Shown: positions 1 to 11,956, counted from the stretch's first letter. The stretch is 64,000 nucleotides of DNA from Spironucleus salmonicida (GCA_000497125.2 CM035318.1:1112001-1176000); one strand, 5' to 3'. The notes: generated by a model not told the origin, from the sequence alone. Numbers and translations are program-made.

Positions 1-285
1 CTTCAAATGTTTTTAAAGATGCTGAGTGATATAGTTTTAAAAATTAATCTTTCTGTCTCTATAAAAATTATATCATCAAATCTTATTTTGTAATTATAGC
101 GTTAAATGGCAACTAGGGATGTTTATTAGCTAAATTTTGATCCATGGCTAATTTAATAAAAGTACTTCAAGTATTTAATTTTAAACAGTTTCTATTTCAC
201 TATATTCACGTTTATTTTAACCTAACTTTAGCTATAAATAATATTAGACTAATTTCCATCAAATAAAGAGAAAGTACAAAGATGT
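1..285. other. AT-rich edge, no gene seen
   Basis: This is AT-rich sequence downstream of the phosphatase stop. No reading frame with coding character reaches the window edge, and no RNA gene or repeat is seen. Confidence 0.5.
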
Positions 286-1845
286 TCACTACCAAAACTG
301 TGTCACAAACTCTTAGTAAATATCAAAGGGTGTTAGACTACCAAAAGAATCGTATGTATAGGTCATATCATGCTCTTTAAATTTTTAAATTAATTTATTT
401 GAGTCATAATCTGAGCAAATTACATCTAATAATTCGTTATCATCTAAAGCACTGATTACTGGGAAGTCAAAATACTTAGAAAACCCTTCCATACCACCCC
501 TTCCATTTATTTCTTTATAGCAACGTTTTAAATCTATAGCTTTTACATTTCTGAATACAAAAAACCACTCCTCCTTATACGGAATAGTCAAATAAAAATC
601 ATTCTTAAAGATTTCACCTTTAACAATATCACTTGGGAAAAATGATGTGCCTAAAAAATGAACTGGTTTATTATTCAATTTATCACTTTTATAAAGAACT
701 TTAGGAACCATTTCTGTAAACCAAAGATTCCAAATAGAAGATGAATCATTAATGTAGTTTGGATTTAGCATTTTATATTCCATTGGGGCATTACCTACAA
801 CTTTCAATAAATCTAAACGTTTTACTTCGTCAAAAATAGTAGTATTTAAATCCTTTTCAAACTAATTTAAGAATTGGTCGGTTGTAATGTTTTAAATAGA
901 AATAAATTCGGCTTAGTTTGTCAACTACTCGACAAACTTAATAGATTTAATTATTTTAGATCCAGTTGGAGTAGTATAATCTTCAAAATCAATATCTATT
1001 AAAGATATATTTCTAAAATAATTTACAGTTTCAGCATATACAAAGTTTTTATCAAAATTTTATGTAAAAATATTCTTCCAATTTGTATTTACTTCTTTAT
1101 TAAATTTACTTAATTTAGCATTAATTTTAGATGTACTTATCTCATAATCATAAACTGTCTAATGTTCATGTCCTCCTAATATTATAACTGGGCAATCTGT
1201 ATATTCTCTTATTGATTAATACATATAGTATGCTGTTTCAGGATGCTAATGGTAACCTGAATGAACTAATATAGTAATAAAATCTGGTTTTTCATTTTTC
1301 AACAACGATTAAAAGAATTGATCTTCATCAAATATTAATTTTAAATCTCTTATAATAATTGGATCTTTAGATTTAAATGGATACATAAAACCTGCAACTA
1401 AAGTAGTCAAGTTTCCATTTTTTACTCTTCTCCATCTCTATCCTGGTGAATGTTTTTCATTTTAAAACCATGAATTGGTAGTAGTTGAATTGAAAACAAT
1501 ATCAGATTCATAAAGAACATATTTAAGGGAATCTGCTAACATAAAATCATGATTGCCTAATGTTATAGTATCGTAATAATGACCACCTTTAAGCGCCTTT
1601 TCCCACATTTTATAAACAAATTAACCTGTTGGCACATCATTATCAGCATCTGATAAGCCATTACCCATAATAAAATCACCAGAATCAAATACAAATGTCT
1701 ATGGATTAATAGTTCGCTAATGCCTGATAAAAGCTAAAATACCAGAAAAACCAGCATTTATGGATGGTTAATGTGGATCACCCCATAACCATCCATGAGT
1801 ATCTGATGAGTGTATGATCCGAAGTGACATCAAAGCAAGCATCAT
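286..1845 (-). CDS. Calcineurin-like metallophosphoesterase, 5'-nucleotidase/YHR202W-like
   Basis: The protein has 519 aa when TAA/TAG are read as Gln, with a TGA stop. Metal-binding motifs of the calcineurin-like superfamily appear in order: HSSDTHGW near residue 14, a GD pair near 55, GNHD near 98 and GGHEH near 215. The opening HSSDTHGW resembles the fungal YHR202W / 5'-nucleotidase branch, which hydrolyses phosphate esters with two metal ions. The first dozen residues are hydrophobic and could form a short signal peptide, so a secreted or lysosome-like location is possible; this is inference. The start is the outer of two adjacent ATGs. A divergent gene begins 119 bp away. The natural substrate cannot be told from the sequence. 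Confidence 0.85.
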
Positions 1846-1964
1846 TGATTTATTGAAGCGAAATATTATTACATTATAATACTATAATAAGCTTAATTTT
1901 TTCATCTAGTTCCATTTACTTCGTACTTTATCTATTATATATAATTAATTTAATCCGCAGAAAA

Positions 1965-2432
1965 ATGCAGCTTCCAATACTACTCCCAATGCGCTATATC
2001 CAAAAGCCTACACAGTACGGATCTCCGCTTTACTAGTATTTTGATGGTAATGTACGCCATACTAAATATACCTGTCCGATTTCATCACTGAACCAGCATC
2101 CATCATCGCCCAGCCTCCTGCCGACCAACTTCTTCCTTCAGCACTGGAACGACCCTTTGATCTCCGAGTACTCTGGTCTTAAACCGATGAAAAAACGTAA
2201 AATTTAGATCAGTTCTAACCTGAATATGGAGGAGCTGCGGAACATCCAAATCCGTCGCGAACAGTTTTCGGAGTCGACAGTCGTCGCAAACCAGTGTATG
2301 ATCGACTGGGTCAAAGGGAACGGTTCGATTCCCACAAAGTAGAACACTGATGACAAGCTGCCGGACTGGGTCCTACGCTAGAAAGTAGGCCAGCGGCGGC
2401 GGAAGCTCTGTCTGGATGAGGTGGCGAAGTGA
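1965..2432 (+). CDS. GC-rich orphan protein, 155 aa (possibly first exon of a longer gene)
   Basis: This open frame of 155 aa runs from ATG to TGA and is much richer in G+C than its surroundings. It has a basic C-terminal half (KKRK, RRRK clusters). I do not recognise a family. The stop lies inside the string GTGAGTAC. If that GT starts an intron ending at the TTTTAG at 2508-2513, the frame continues for about 35 more codons with helix-like residues (KKIEQILENH) to a TGA at 2620-2622. A TCCGCAG element lies about ten bases before the ATG, like the start-proximal motif of other genes here. It lies just upstream of the left repeat arm and may once have been joined to the gene in that arm. Confidence 0.6.
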
Positions 2433-2513
2433 GTACGTGGAATAGTAAATTTTTGGTAATGAATTGTAGGATTATATGTTGAGAAGTGTTAAAAATTTGT
2501 TTTTTAATTTTAG
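2429..2513 (+). other. Candidate spliceosomal intron, 85 bp
   Basis: The sequence begins GTGAGT and ends with a T-rich tract and TTTTAG. Removing it keeps the frame open, joining GCG AA to G AAA ATC. It is AT-rich next to a GC-rich exon. Intron status is inferred only. Confidence 0.35.
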
Positions 2514-2732
2514 GAAAATCGAGCAAATACTGGAAAATCACAGTACAAGTTCATTTTCACATGCATTGGAACATTTTAGAGCTGCATGTAATCCTGTTGC
2601 TAAATTAGTGAGTGTTTAATGAAATAGGGAAACCGGAATTGGCCAGTTTCCGATTAAGGCAGAATATGGCTCGTGAGACTAAAATTTTTTATTAAGTAAT
2701 TTTTGAGTTTTTCACATATTATACACCTATTA

Positions 2733-4298
2733 ATGGCAATTTTATTCAACAAACTACCTATAAGATTAAATATTATATCAATTGAATAAATTACACTCTG
2801 GAAAAGTTATGAATCAGAATATCTTTTCGAATCTATTACTGCAGTATATTGTAATTCGCTGATTTTCCTGCAAGAGGCGCAGATTCCGGCGGAGGCGACG
2901 CAGAATTTCACTGTGCAGCTGTCGGTACGCGCATACCGGGGCCAGATCTTACAGCAGAGCACTTTCTACACTTCGGAGCACATCAGCCTCGCGGAGCAGC
3001 GCACAGAGCTGCTGTTAGCGGAGGACCTGAATCTGGACATCACAATCGTGAGATCTGACAAGTATGCACAGTTCACTACGCTCCCCAACCTGTTAGTCTA
3101 GCTACCGTTCCAGGTGCAGCTCACCGTGCAGATCCAGTGCAACTTCTATGCGTTCGAAACGGAGCTGGTGGCATGTGGAGACAGCCTGTTCGCGGTAAAC
3201 CGGTCGGTAATTATCCCGTTTTAGACCTCTTTCCGGGTTTGCATATTTTCCACCCCGAGGGGCTAGATGAAGATGAAAGTAGCCTCATTTAGCGTTACCT
3301 ATATCGAGGCGCATAGCCAGTTGATCACCCTGAACTTTGCAGCCAAGTTCAGCGAGGAGATGGTCGCACAGGCCACAAACTCGCAAATGTTTGCCTGCAT
3401 GGGGCTTATTGAAGTTAACGATGGGTTTTAAGAGTTTCTTCCAGAGGAGAAGGTCATAAACAAGAACTACAAAAGCATAAAGAAGCTCAAAAAGATTGAT
3501 GACGTCCAAGGATAAATGCGGATAATTGTTAACAATACAAATTTACTGCATAAGGTTAACATCGCCAAGATCGAAAATTACGCTGAACAGTAACTGACTG
3601 GATCAGCAATGCTGTATAACTTTGAACCGTGTACCTATTTGGCTAATTCCTGGCTCAACTTACAAAATAGCGATCAGAAGGTTCAAAATAAAGTTTATCG
3701 GATTCAGAGTATGGGAACGCTCAACCTAAAATCTTTCGATTATAGCGGCGTGGTTGCATTTTATCGGTAGGGTGGCCAAATATATAACTCAATCCCTTAA
3801 TATTACGATTTTGGTGTTGAGGTTCGAGTGGCCAATCGACTATAGAATATTCTATCCCAATAACTGTTCATAATTGTAGTGTTAAATGAGAAGCAGTTCT
3901 TTAGACTCCCAATAGACTTACAAGAGTACAAAGAGAGTGTGTATAATAGTATTTTGAATAATAACCTGTATAAAATAATTCTTGAGGTAAAATTTTAGGA
4001 AGTTTAACTAGATCTAACATTTAATTTTTAAATATTTGATCAAGAGCTGAAGCAGTATTTGGTAGAGAAAGATGAACATACTCATCGGTAAATGCGTGAA
4101 ATTTAAAAAATTGAAGAGGAGAGATAAAAAGATTTGGATGAATTATAAAAAGGGATGCAAGACATTGCAGGAGATGAATATGAAAAAAAGAGAAAGAGGA
4201 AGAGAGTCAAAAAAATCGGGCATACCTGCGAAGACCATCCTAGTAGTAGCTAGACGGTATGTACACTTCCAGAGATGTCCAGTCCTAGTAATTTTTGA
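2733..4298 (+). CDS. Orphan protein, left inverted-repeat copy
   Basis: The frame is open from well upstream to a TGA at 4296-4298; ATG 2733 (521 aa) is a guess, and 2619 is an in-frame alternative. The part inside the repeat arm (2853 onward) is identical to the right copy apart from one codon seen, AAC (Asn) at 3558-3560. The protein looks beta-rich in its GC-rich first half and more AT-rich in the second, with a lysine/arginine-rich tail near residues 440-510. I do not recognise a family. Upstream of the arm the N-terminal sequence is unrelated to that of the right copy. Thus one copy has a chimaeric or truncated start, and this one could receive upstream exons from the 1965 gene. Confidence 0.6.
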
Positions 4299-4412
4299 TT
4301 ATAAGCATCATTTTAAAGTTTATTGACTGTCATATAGCATTATCAACTATCATTACTATAAGTATGCGGGCCATTTTTGCACTGCAACGCAATAACTATC
4401 GAAAAGTAATAA
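2853..4412 (+). repeat. Left arm of 1,560-bp inverted repeat
   Basis: This segment reappears in reverse orientation at 6898-8457 with the same length and no gap seen. Three long stretches translate identically in both arms. The one base difference noticed is A at 3558 against T in the mirrored copy (position 7752). Identity stops abruptly at both edges. The arm covers most of one orphan gene plus its 3' flank. No terminal repeats, target-site duplication or transposase is visible, so it looks like a segmental inverted duplication. Confidence 0.95.
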
Positions 4413-4605
4413 TAATATAGTATTAAATATTATGTATAAATTTAATAACAGATTAGTTTAGATTATACACAGAGAATTGATCTACATTAAATACATCTTA
4501 AATTCATGATTACGTAATCAAAGCGAAAGAAATGTAGGGTAGGTAACATTTTGCCTAAATTTCATTATTTTATTATAATTAGTAAAATATTTTTAAATCG
4601 TCATA

Positions 4606-5199
4606 ATGAGTGATTAAGAAGAATCGAATTAAGAAAATTTAAGTGAATATTTCACTTGCCCTATTTGTTTGGATATTCTTAATTATCCAGTAATGATTTC
4701 ATGTGGACATTTAACATGTTTTTCGTGTTTATAACATACCAATGAAAACTCTGAGAATATATCTTGTCCAGTTTGTCAATGCCCAATAAAGCCAAAAGAA
4801 GTAAAAGCTGCATTTATAGGAAAATAAGTGGGTGAAGATACTAGAGGTGATATTGTCAAAGGGTTTGAAGATGCTGATAAGCTTAGAAAAGAAAGAGCTG
4901 CACAAAATGTTTAAAATCAAGGAAATTTCAGATTTTAGTTAGGAATGGGAGGTTTAGGTCTTATGGGAGGAATTCCAGGTTTAAATATTAATATTAATGG
5001 TTTCCCTGGTGGGGTTCGTATTAATCAAGGCCCATAAGTCCCTGCTGAACCATTGACTTTTAAGTAAAAGTTAAATAAGTTTACAAAAAAAGTTGGTGCT
5101 ATCGCTTTATTTGGTCTTGTGATTTATTTATAAATAAAAGAATCAGTTAATGAATTTAAAGTTGGTGGTTAAAAAGTTGTTTATTACCATTTTCCATGA
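4606..5199 (+). CDS. RING-finger protein with C-terminal membrane anchor (RNF5/RNF185-like E3)
   Basis: The protein has 197 aa. A C3HC4 RING lies at about residues 16-58, with CPICLD, CGHLTC and CPVC as its cysteine/histidine pairs. Then comes a Gly/Met/Ile-rich linker and one hydrophobic segment near residues 165-180 (GAIALFGLVIYL) close to the C terminus. This is the layout of small ER-anchored ubiquitin ligases such as RNF5/RNF185, which act in ER quality control; that role is inferred from architecture. It sits in the unique spacer between the two repeat arms, transcribed convergently with the PQ-loop gene, with 99 bp between their stops. Confidence 0.85.
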
Positions 5200-5298
5200 T
5201 GATTAATGATTACTTTTACAGATTTTTATAAGTTTTTACTTATTTTCAGTAATTATAATATAAAGTTATAATAATATAGTATCCAAATAACTTTCAGT

Positions 5299-6207
5299 TC
5301 AAACTTAACTACTAATAGCTAGATCTGCAGTTTTTTCTTCTTTTGTTTCCTCGTCCTAAAAGCTAGGATTGTTTTTAGACGGAGTAAATTTTCTATAATA
5401 TACAAATTATGCTAAAATAACAGCGTCTAAACAAGCTGGAACAATAGCTGCAATATAGAATGCAATTTAGTCATAGTTAACTTCATTAGGAGAATTAATC
5501 TTAGTATTAATAGTATCAATTAATAATGTAATAAATTAAGTAACATTAGCTAATAATGCAATGATAAACATTACTATGCTAAGCCCTTCGACAGATCTCC
5601 TTTTATAATTTTTATAAATTTGAAACGGCCGCGTCATAATGTAAAAGGGTATAGCTGTATAAGATAGTATATTGCCAAAAATACGTCTCCAATTGGATAA
5701 AGTACCTTCAGAACAAGTAGAATATTTTGTTGGCTAAACTTTAAATAACTATGCTTATAAAATACCATAAATAACGATCGAAATTATAACAGTTGAGATT
5801 ATCAACAAATATATAATAATTTCCAAAGGTCTTAGTTTAATTGAAACACCAGTATTCTTCGAATTTCTAAAAAATATCTGCTAAAACACCAAAACAATGT
5901 CAGTAGTGATCCATATAACAGCTAAAATTTTCTATGTGAAAAGCAAATCTAAAATAAAAACGGAAACTAAATTTAAAAAATCAGCCCCTAACCACTGAAA
6001 TATTAACCAAGCTGACAAAGCTCCTACTTCTCTTGTTATAAATTAATCACGAGCTTGTGGATACAGAGCAATAATCCATAGTGAAAGAGAAATCCATCCA
6101 AAAATAAAAGAATAGAGTTATAGATTAGTGTATATACATGTATTAAATGATGCATTTATAAAATAGATAGGGTCAATCTTATTTTGCTAACCACAGATGC
6201 ATTACAT
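5299..6207 (-). CDS. PQ-loop repeat membrane protein (PQLC2/Ypq-like transporter)
   Basis: The protein has 302 aa with about seven hydrophobic segments. A PQ-loop motif is visible in the first membrane pair (IALYPQAR, near residue 50). A second motif, where the Pro-Gln is replaced by Arg-Pro (MTRPFQIYKN, near 197), is followed by RRSVEGLSIVMF, typical of this family. Relatives are lysosomal or vacuolar exporters of cationic amino acids (PQLC2, Ypq1-3), so a role in the endolysosome is likely. The substrate is not determined by the sequence. The tail is acidic and charged. It is the second gene in the repeat spacer. Confidence 0.8.
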
Positions 6208-6897
6208 TTTCAAAATATTTACTTTTCAGTATTTAATATAATATAAGTTTATATTAATTTATTATTTGTGCTTGTCGAAAATATTATTATACTTTGCAAA
6301 ATTAAAGTTTTACCTATAATATAGACCTAAAAATTGTAAAAACTTAAGAAGAATTAATATATGGATATAAACATAAAATTAGTGTTCTAATATTCAGTAA
6401 TTGTGATTATATAATTATGAATATACTGATATTAATTTTATTTAATTAATAGTATTAACCTTAATAATCATTATTTAATATAATTAAGAAAACACAAAAT
6501 GATGTACAAAATGTTGTGAATTAAATATAAACATAAATGCATGTATAATAGATCAAAAATTCTACTTAGATATATGTCAAGTATAGAATAAGTAAATTGA
6601 TACTAATAGAATATTTATATTTGACGAAGTACTAAAATAAGAATAACCAAAATCGAAAATCATGTAATTTAATTTTGTATATCTAAAAGGACTATTATAT
6701 ATAAGTGTTATTGTTGAGTTTTATAAGTGATTTTATTAATAAAATTTATAAATGTTCAGAAACTCTAGATATGTAAATTTTAAATTAATTTCTATCGCAG
6801 ATAAAATAAACGCTTTACTGGGAACTATTTATATTATAGTCAGTATTTTGTTGTAAAGCTACAATAATATCTAATATGCATATCTAACAATTAGTTT
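6208..6897. other. Intergenic, AT-rich, no gene seen
   Basis: About 690 bp of very AT-rich spacer separate the PQ-loop start and the right repeat arm. It should hold the promoter of the minus-strand transporter. I see no convincing reading frame or RNA. Confidence 0.5.
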
Positions 6898-8457
6898 TTA
6901 TTACTTTTCGATAGTTATTGCGTTGCAGTGCAAAAATGGCCCGCATACTTATAGTAATGATAGTTGATAATGCTATATGACAGTCAATAAACTTTAAAAT
7001 GATGCTTATAATCAAAAATTACTAGGACTGGACATCTCTGGAAGTGTACATACCGTCTAGCTACTACTAGGATGGTCTTCGCAGGTATGCCCGATTTTTT
7101 TGACTCTCTTCCTCTTTCTCTTTTTTTCATATTCATCTCCTGCAATGTCTTGCATCCCTTTTTATAATTCATCCAAATCTTTTTATCTCTCCTCTTCAAT
7201 TTTTTAAATTTCACGCATTTACCGATGAGTATGTTCATCTTTCTCTACCAAATACTGCTTCAGCTCTTGATCAAATATTTAAAAATTAAATGTTAGATCT
7301 AGTTAAACTTCCTAAAATTTTACCTCAAGAATTATTTTATACAGGTTATTATTCAAAATACTATTATACACACTCTCTTTGTACTCTTGTAAGTCTATTG
7401 GGAGTCTAAAGAACTGCTTCTCATTTAACACTACAATTATGAACAGTTATTGGGATAGAATATTCTATAGTCGATTGGCCACTCGAACCTCAACACCAAA
7501 ATCGTAATATTAAGGGATTGAGTTATATATTTGGCCACCCTACCGATAAAATGCAACCACGCCGCTATAATCGAAAGATTTTAGGTTGAGCGTTCCCATA
7601 CTCTGAATCCGATAAACTTTATTTTGAACCTTCTGATCGCTATTTTGTAAGTTGAGCCAGGAATTAGCCAAATAGGTACACGGTTCAAAGTTATACAGCA
7701 TTGCTGATCCAGTCAGTTACTGTTCAGCGTAATTTTCGATCTTGGCGATGTAAACCTTATGCAGTAAATTTGTATTGTTAACAATTATCCGCATTTATCC
7801 TTGGACGTCATCAATCTTTTTGAGCTTCTTTATGCTTTTGTAGTTCTTGTTTATGACCTTCTCCTCTGGAAGAAACTCTTAAAACCCATCGTTAACTTCA
7901 ATAAGCCCCATGCAGGCAAACATTTGCGAGTTTGTGGCCTGTGCGACCATCTCCTCGCTGAACTTGGCTGCAAAGTTCAGGGTGATCAACTGGCTATGCG
8001 CCTCGATATAGGTAACGCTAAATGAGGCTACTTTCATCTTCATCTAGCCCCTCGGGGTGGAAAATATGCAAACCCGGAAAGAGGTCTAAAACGGGATAAT
8101 TACCGACCGGTTTACCGCGAACAGGCTGTCTCCACATGCCACCAGCTCCGTTTCGAACGCATAGAAGTTGCACTGGATCTGCACGGTGAGCTGCACCTGG
8201 AACGGTAGCTAGACTAACAGGTTGGGGAGCGTAGTGAACTGTGCATACTTGTCAGATCTCACGATTGTGATGTCCAGATTCAGGTCCTCCGCTAACAGCA
8301 GCTCTGTGCGCTGCTCCGCGAGGCTGATGTGCTCCGAAGTGTAGAAAGTGCTCTGCTGTAAGATCTGGCCCCGGTATGCGCGTACCGACAGCTGCACAGT
8401 GAAATTCTGCGTCGCCTCCGCCGGAATCTGCGCCTCTTGCAGGAAAATCAGCGAATT
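6898..8457 (-). repeat. Right arm of 1,560-bp inverted repeat
   Basis: Reverse-complement partner of 2853-4412, same length. The 2,485-bp unique spacer between the arms would allow a very large hairpin or inversion by recombination. At 7752 the base is A where the mirrored left copy predicts T. Confidence 0.95.
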
Positions 8458-8523
8458 TGATTGTACAGGTACCAGGATTAGTGAGTGATGTAAGAAGTTA
8501 AATTAAAATTAAATCTGCACCAT
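7012..8523 (-). CDS. Orphan protein, right inverted-repeat copy
   Basis: The frame of 503 aa runs from an ATG just outside the arm to the TGA mirrored from the left copy. The first 22 residues or so come from unique flanking DNA. The ATG directly follows TTCCACT, which resembles the start-proximal element of other genes, so this copy may be expressed from a newly acquired start. The rest equals the left copy except that codon AAC (Asn) becomes TAC (Tyr) at 7750-7752 on the plus strand. I recognise no family. The first half is GC-rich and beta-like, and the C terminus is highly charged. Confidence 0.65.
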
Positions 8524-8700
8524 AGTGGAACTTTACACACCCAAATGTGATAAATCAGTTTTTAAACTAATTTAGTACATTTGAATAAAGTACTCTATAT
8601 AAATATAATATTTAATTTTAAGTGATAACACTTGCTTTTGGGAATAAAAATATTAACATATATTAATAATGAATATATTAAATTATACTCGATATCGTAC

Positions 8701-9120
8701 TCATTCTAGCTTAACACTCTCCCCATAAAGCCTATCATGTCTTCTTTTAAGTAAACATAATTCACTTTACAAACTTAAAATCTATTTTTATCGCTTTTCA
8801 ATAAATTCTTATACCTAAAAAGGACTTAAATCAAGTCTAGAACTAACTGGAAAATATTTTTGCCAACTCTCTCTTGAATCCTTTATTGATGAAACCATTT
8901 TTTCACGCTTCTAAATTGATGTTTATACAATTCCGATAATAGAGATAATATCTTTACAAAAATAGTGTCCAACCCGCTGGGCAGGCGACTGCTTTGGATA
9001 AAATAAATCAATTTCTTTGCGCAGTTCATTTGTGAGCTTCTTAACATTATCTAATGACGAATAATTTATATACTTCATCTGCAAGTTGTTGCTTCCGTCT
9101 GCTGCTACAGAGTTGTCCAT
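8701..9120 (-). CDS. Small orphan protein, 139 aa, helical C terminus
   Basis: The frame runs from ATG at 9120 to TGA at 8701, with five in-frame TAA/TAG Gln codons in the second half. The middle has a Pro-rich turn (YPKQSPAQRVGHYF). The C-terminal half is strongly helical and charged, with a coiled-coil-like stretch (residues ~95-139). I do not recognise it. It follows PheRS beta on the same strand after about 140 bp. Confidence 0.55.
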
Positions 9121-9264
9121 TTTCCAAATTATGAAAATATTTTGTCCTATGAAAGATATAATAATACTATATATTTTTCAAATATACTTTTGATATTTTA
9201 TACACAAATATTTAATTTCCCACTAGCTTAACTGTCAAAGCCTGATATTTTAACCCAAAAACCA

Positions 9265-10971
9265 TCACTCCATATCGATTTCGAAAACTGACACTGGAAA
9301 CGGTATCTTAAACTCGTTCAGCTGCTTTATCCCTACAACACCTGCGAATCCGACTCTTTTGCCTTCCAAATAGACTCCGCAGCTTCTGCCGGAAATCATC
9401 CAATCAAAGCTTTCCTCCTTCAAGTGGTAATTCCTGCCTAATCTGACGCCAATTCTGTCGAGTATGCCGTGCAGTTCTCCGAACAAATCAGATGTTCCGC
9501 CTACCAAAACACCGATTTTTACCTCGCAGCTGACCCCCAAATCATTAGATGTTTCGCAAAAGACTTCTGCAGTTTCGAAAATTTTCACCGGAAGCGGTCT
9601 GAACTGACCGCAGCTTGCGGCACGAAGCATTCCCGGGATCAGACTAGCTCTTCCGTGTGAGAAAGTTGCTGTTTTTGCGTTTGCAAGCGCGATCGGAAGA
9701 GGTAATACGAAGGCATCTGAAGCCTGGCAGAGGGAAAAATTAAGTGTTTCGATACAGCCGGACGCTGATAACTCGCGACGTACCGCTTCCTATACTTTAT
9801 ATGAGCGTAAAGTGGAGCCAATAGTGACAGTTCTGGGGTAAGTAGACTATTGTGCGATTTCGTTAAAGCCGTAGCCTATCGCAATGTCTTCAATAAGGTC
9901 GATCTCGTTTAGAACATCGGCACGTTCGAATGGTACTGTGCATATAAGCCCGTTATTGGCAGATTTGATTGCTTTAATTGACATTTTTTGAAGATATGAA
10001 ATCGCTTCTTCTGGCGTAAAAGTGAGACCGATGACGCGGGCAGCCTAGTCGAGAGACATTGAAAATGTGCGTGCGCTTAAATCTGGTGTAGTATTTTGTA
10101 AATTTCTCAACAGTGGAGCGCTAGAAATGTCTTAATAATGGACATCAACTGATTACACTTCACAAGGTGTCGAAGAATGTGCTAATAGGCCAGAAACTAC
10201 AGAATTAAGGGCAATATTGCCTTTTGTTAAATCTGTTGCAGTTACCTCGATGAAAATATCTGTGGTTGTAAGGTCAATTTTAGAGTATTCTGAGTTGATG
10301 ATTGGTGGTAGCGAAAGGACCTCACCAGTAGCATCTCTAATCACTGGCCATACATGAGACTGTTGGATAAGTTATAAGAACTCTTGGAGTTTCTTATCTG
10401 ACTCCAAAACTTCAAATAACTCGTCTCCGTTGAGCTTTTAAGCTTAATTAAGGGCTTTAAAAATGATATTTTTTGGTGACTCAGCCGTGTAAGTTATTTT
10501 CGACGTATCCATTTTCTTCATATCATGAGTTCCAATTGCTCCAAGAGATCTACGTCTACAGACATTATGGTGGAGTTTATCTTAATGGTCAATAAATGAG
10601 TTATATGAACGTTAATTGAGTGATACATTTTTAACAACAGCCGCTACAATGTAGGGTCTGATAATTGCTGTAGATGGGTCAACATTAATCGTGATACCAG
10701 ATGGAGTAGTATTTACTGTTTAATATTCATCCTTTCCTAAGAATACGCGAAGTACACGCACTATATTCTCAGCACAAAGCAAATCTCCACGATTAGCAGA
10801 TACATCAACTTTATAAGTAGGAATCGGAACAGTGCAATTACGCTCTGCCTCGTCAATAATTTCATCTAACTCAATGCCATAACTGGCCATAATTTCGTCA
10901 AGTTTAGAATCCGAAATATCCTCTCCAAATAATTGAATAAAGTATTCACGGGATACAGAAACAGTTGGCAT
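9265..10971 (-). CDS. FARSB: Phenylalanyl-tRNA synthetase beta subunit, cytosolic
   Basis: The protein has 568 aa, close to the 590 usual for eukaryotic/archaeal beta chains. The start MPTVSVSREYFIQLFG matches the family N terminus. The substrate-editing B3/B4 region lies at about residues 100-260 and a B5 domain at about 270-350 (SLDQAARVIGLTF). The catalytic-like fold follows to the end (GYGFNEI, GMLRAASCGQ). With the alpha chain it charges tRNA-Phe in the cytosol and edits mischarged Tyr. The alpha gene is not in this window. A CCATTCC element lies close before the ATG. The divergent ubiquitin-L40 gene starts 97 bp away, so the two share a promoter region. Confidence 0.95.
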
Positions 10972-11051
10972 GCAAAGGAATGGTGATATTACTATTATAT
11001 ACTATAATATATATAATATCCTCTATATATTTCAAAATTGATTTTCTGAAA

Positions 11052-11058
11052 CCACTCC
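11052..11058 (+). promoter_or_regulatory. Start-proximal CCACTCC element (ubiquitin-L40)
   Basis: CCACTCC ends 10 nt before the ATG of ubiquitin-L40. The same heptamer precedes L35, IFT52 and the 62217 gene, and a one-base variant precedes GPI, at similar spacing. This suggests an initiator-like core promoter. Confidence 0.55.
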
Positions 11059-11068
11059 ATTTGTGAGA

Positions 11069-11452
<384 letters not shown>

Positions 11453-11554
11453 TTAACTTTTATATAATATAAATTCACTTCACAAAGATAAAGTGAAGAG
11501 GTAAGATAAGGAAATATAGTTTATAATAAAATTTTATAAAAAGAAATAAATTAA

Positions 11555-11947
11555 TCAGTGCTTGAGGGCAAAGTTAAGCTTAGGACAAGCATGATGACGC
11601 TTAGTAACCATGTTAGGCTTGATCTGCTGTTAACGTGTAGAAAGAGCAAGTCTTCTAGCCTTGGTAGTGAACTTCGTGAATCTTTTAGGCTTAACCTTAG
11701 AGGACTCATACTTTTCAGCAAGTTCCTTGAGCTATACAGTACGGATCTGGGTGAGTACACGAGCGATGTCCTTCTGGACATCAGAAAGACGGTTGAGTTG
11801 GTTGGCAACACGACCAGAGACAACCTTAGAAACACGAAGGTTAAGGTGCTCTCTTCTGTATTCATCAAGCTTGGTCTGGAGTTCTTCTTTGGTCATAGCC
11901 TTAAGTTCTTTGTTAAGTTTAACGAGCTTTGAATCTTCGCGAGCCAT
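11555..11947 (-). CDS. RPL35: 60S ribosomal protein L35 (uL29)
   Basis: The protein has 130 aa (human 123). It is helical and basic, with the family core at residues 10-75 (TKEELQTKLDEYRREHLNLRV, then KVVSGRVAN and VQKDIARVLTQIRTV) and the KYESSKVKPK continuation. Gln codon TAG follows IRTV, where a standard-code reading would stop. It sits near the exit tunnel of the large subunit. Its stop lies about 100 bp from that of ubiquitin-L40, in convergent orientation. Confidence 0.97.
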
Positions 11948-11956
11948 CTCAAACGT

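Noticed and set aside
2608-2627. 20-bp intron GTGAGT...AAATAG joining the 2514 exon to the arm gene
   Set aside because: It is in phase, but far shorter than any intron I would accept without transcript evidence.
3285-3509. Minus-strand frames inside the repeat arm (also 4072-4326 plus and their mirrors)
   Set aside because: They are antisense or out of frame to the long GC-rich gene and merely reflect the absence of stops in GC-rich DNA.
2853-8457. Composite transposon bounded by the inverted repeats
   Set aside because: No transposase, integrase, short terminal motif or target duplication is visible; the arms carry an ordinary-looking gene.
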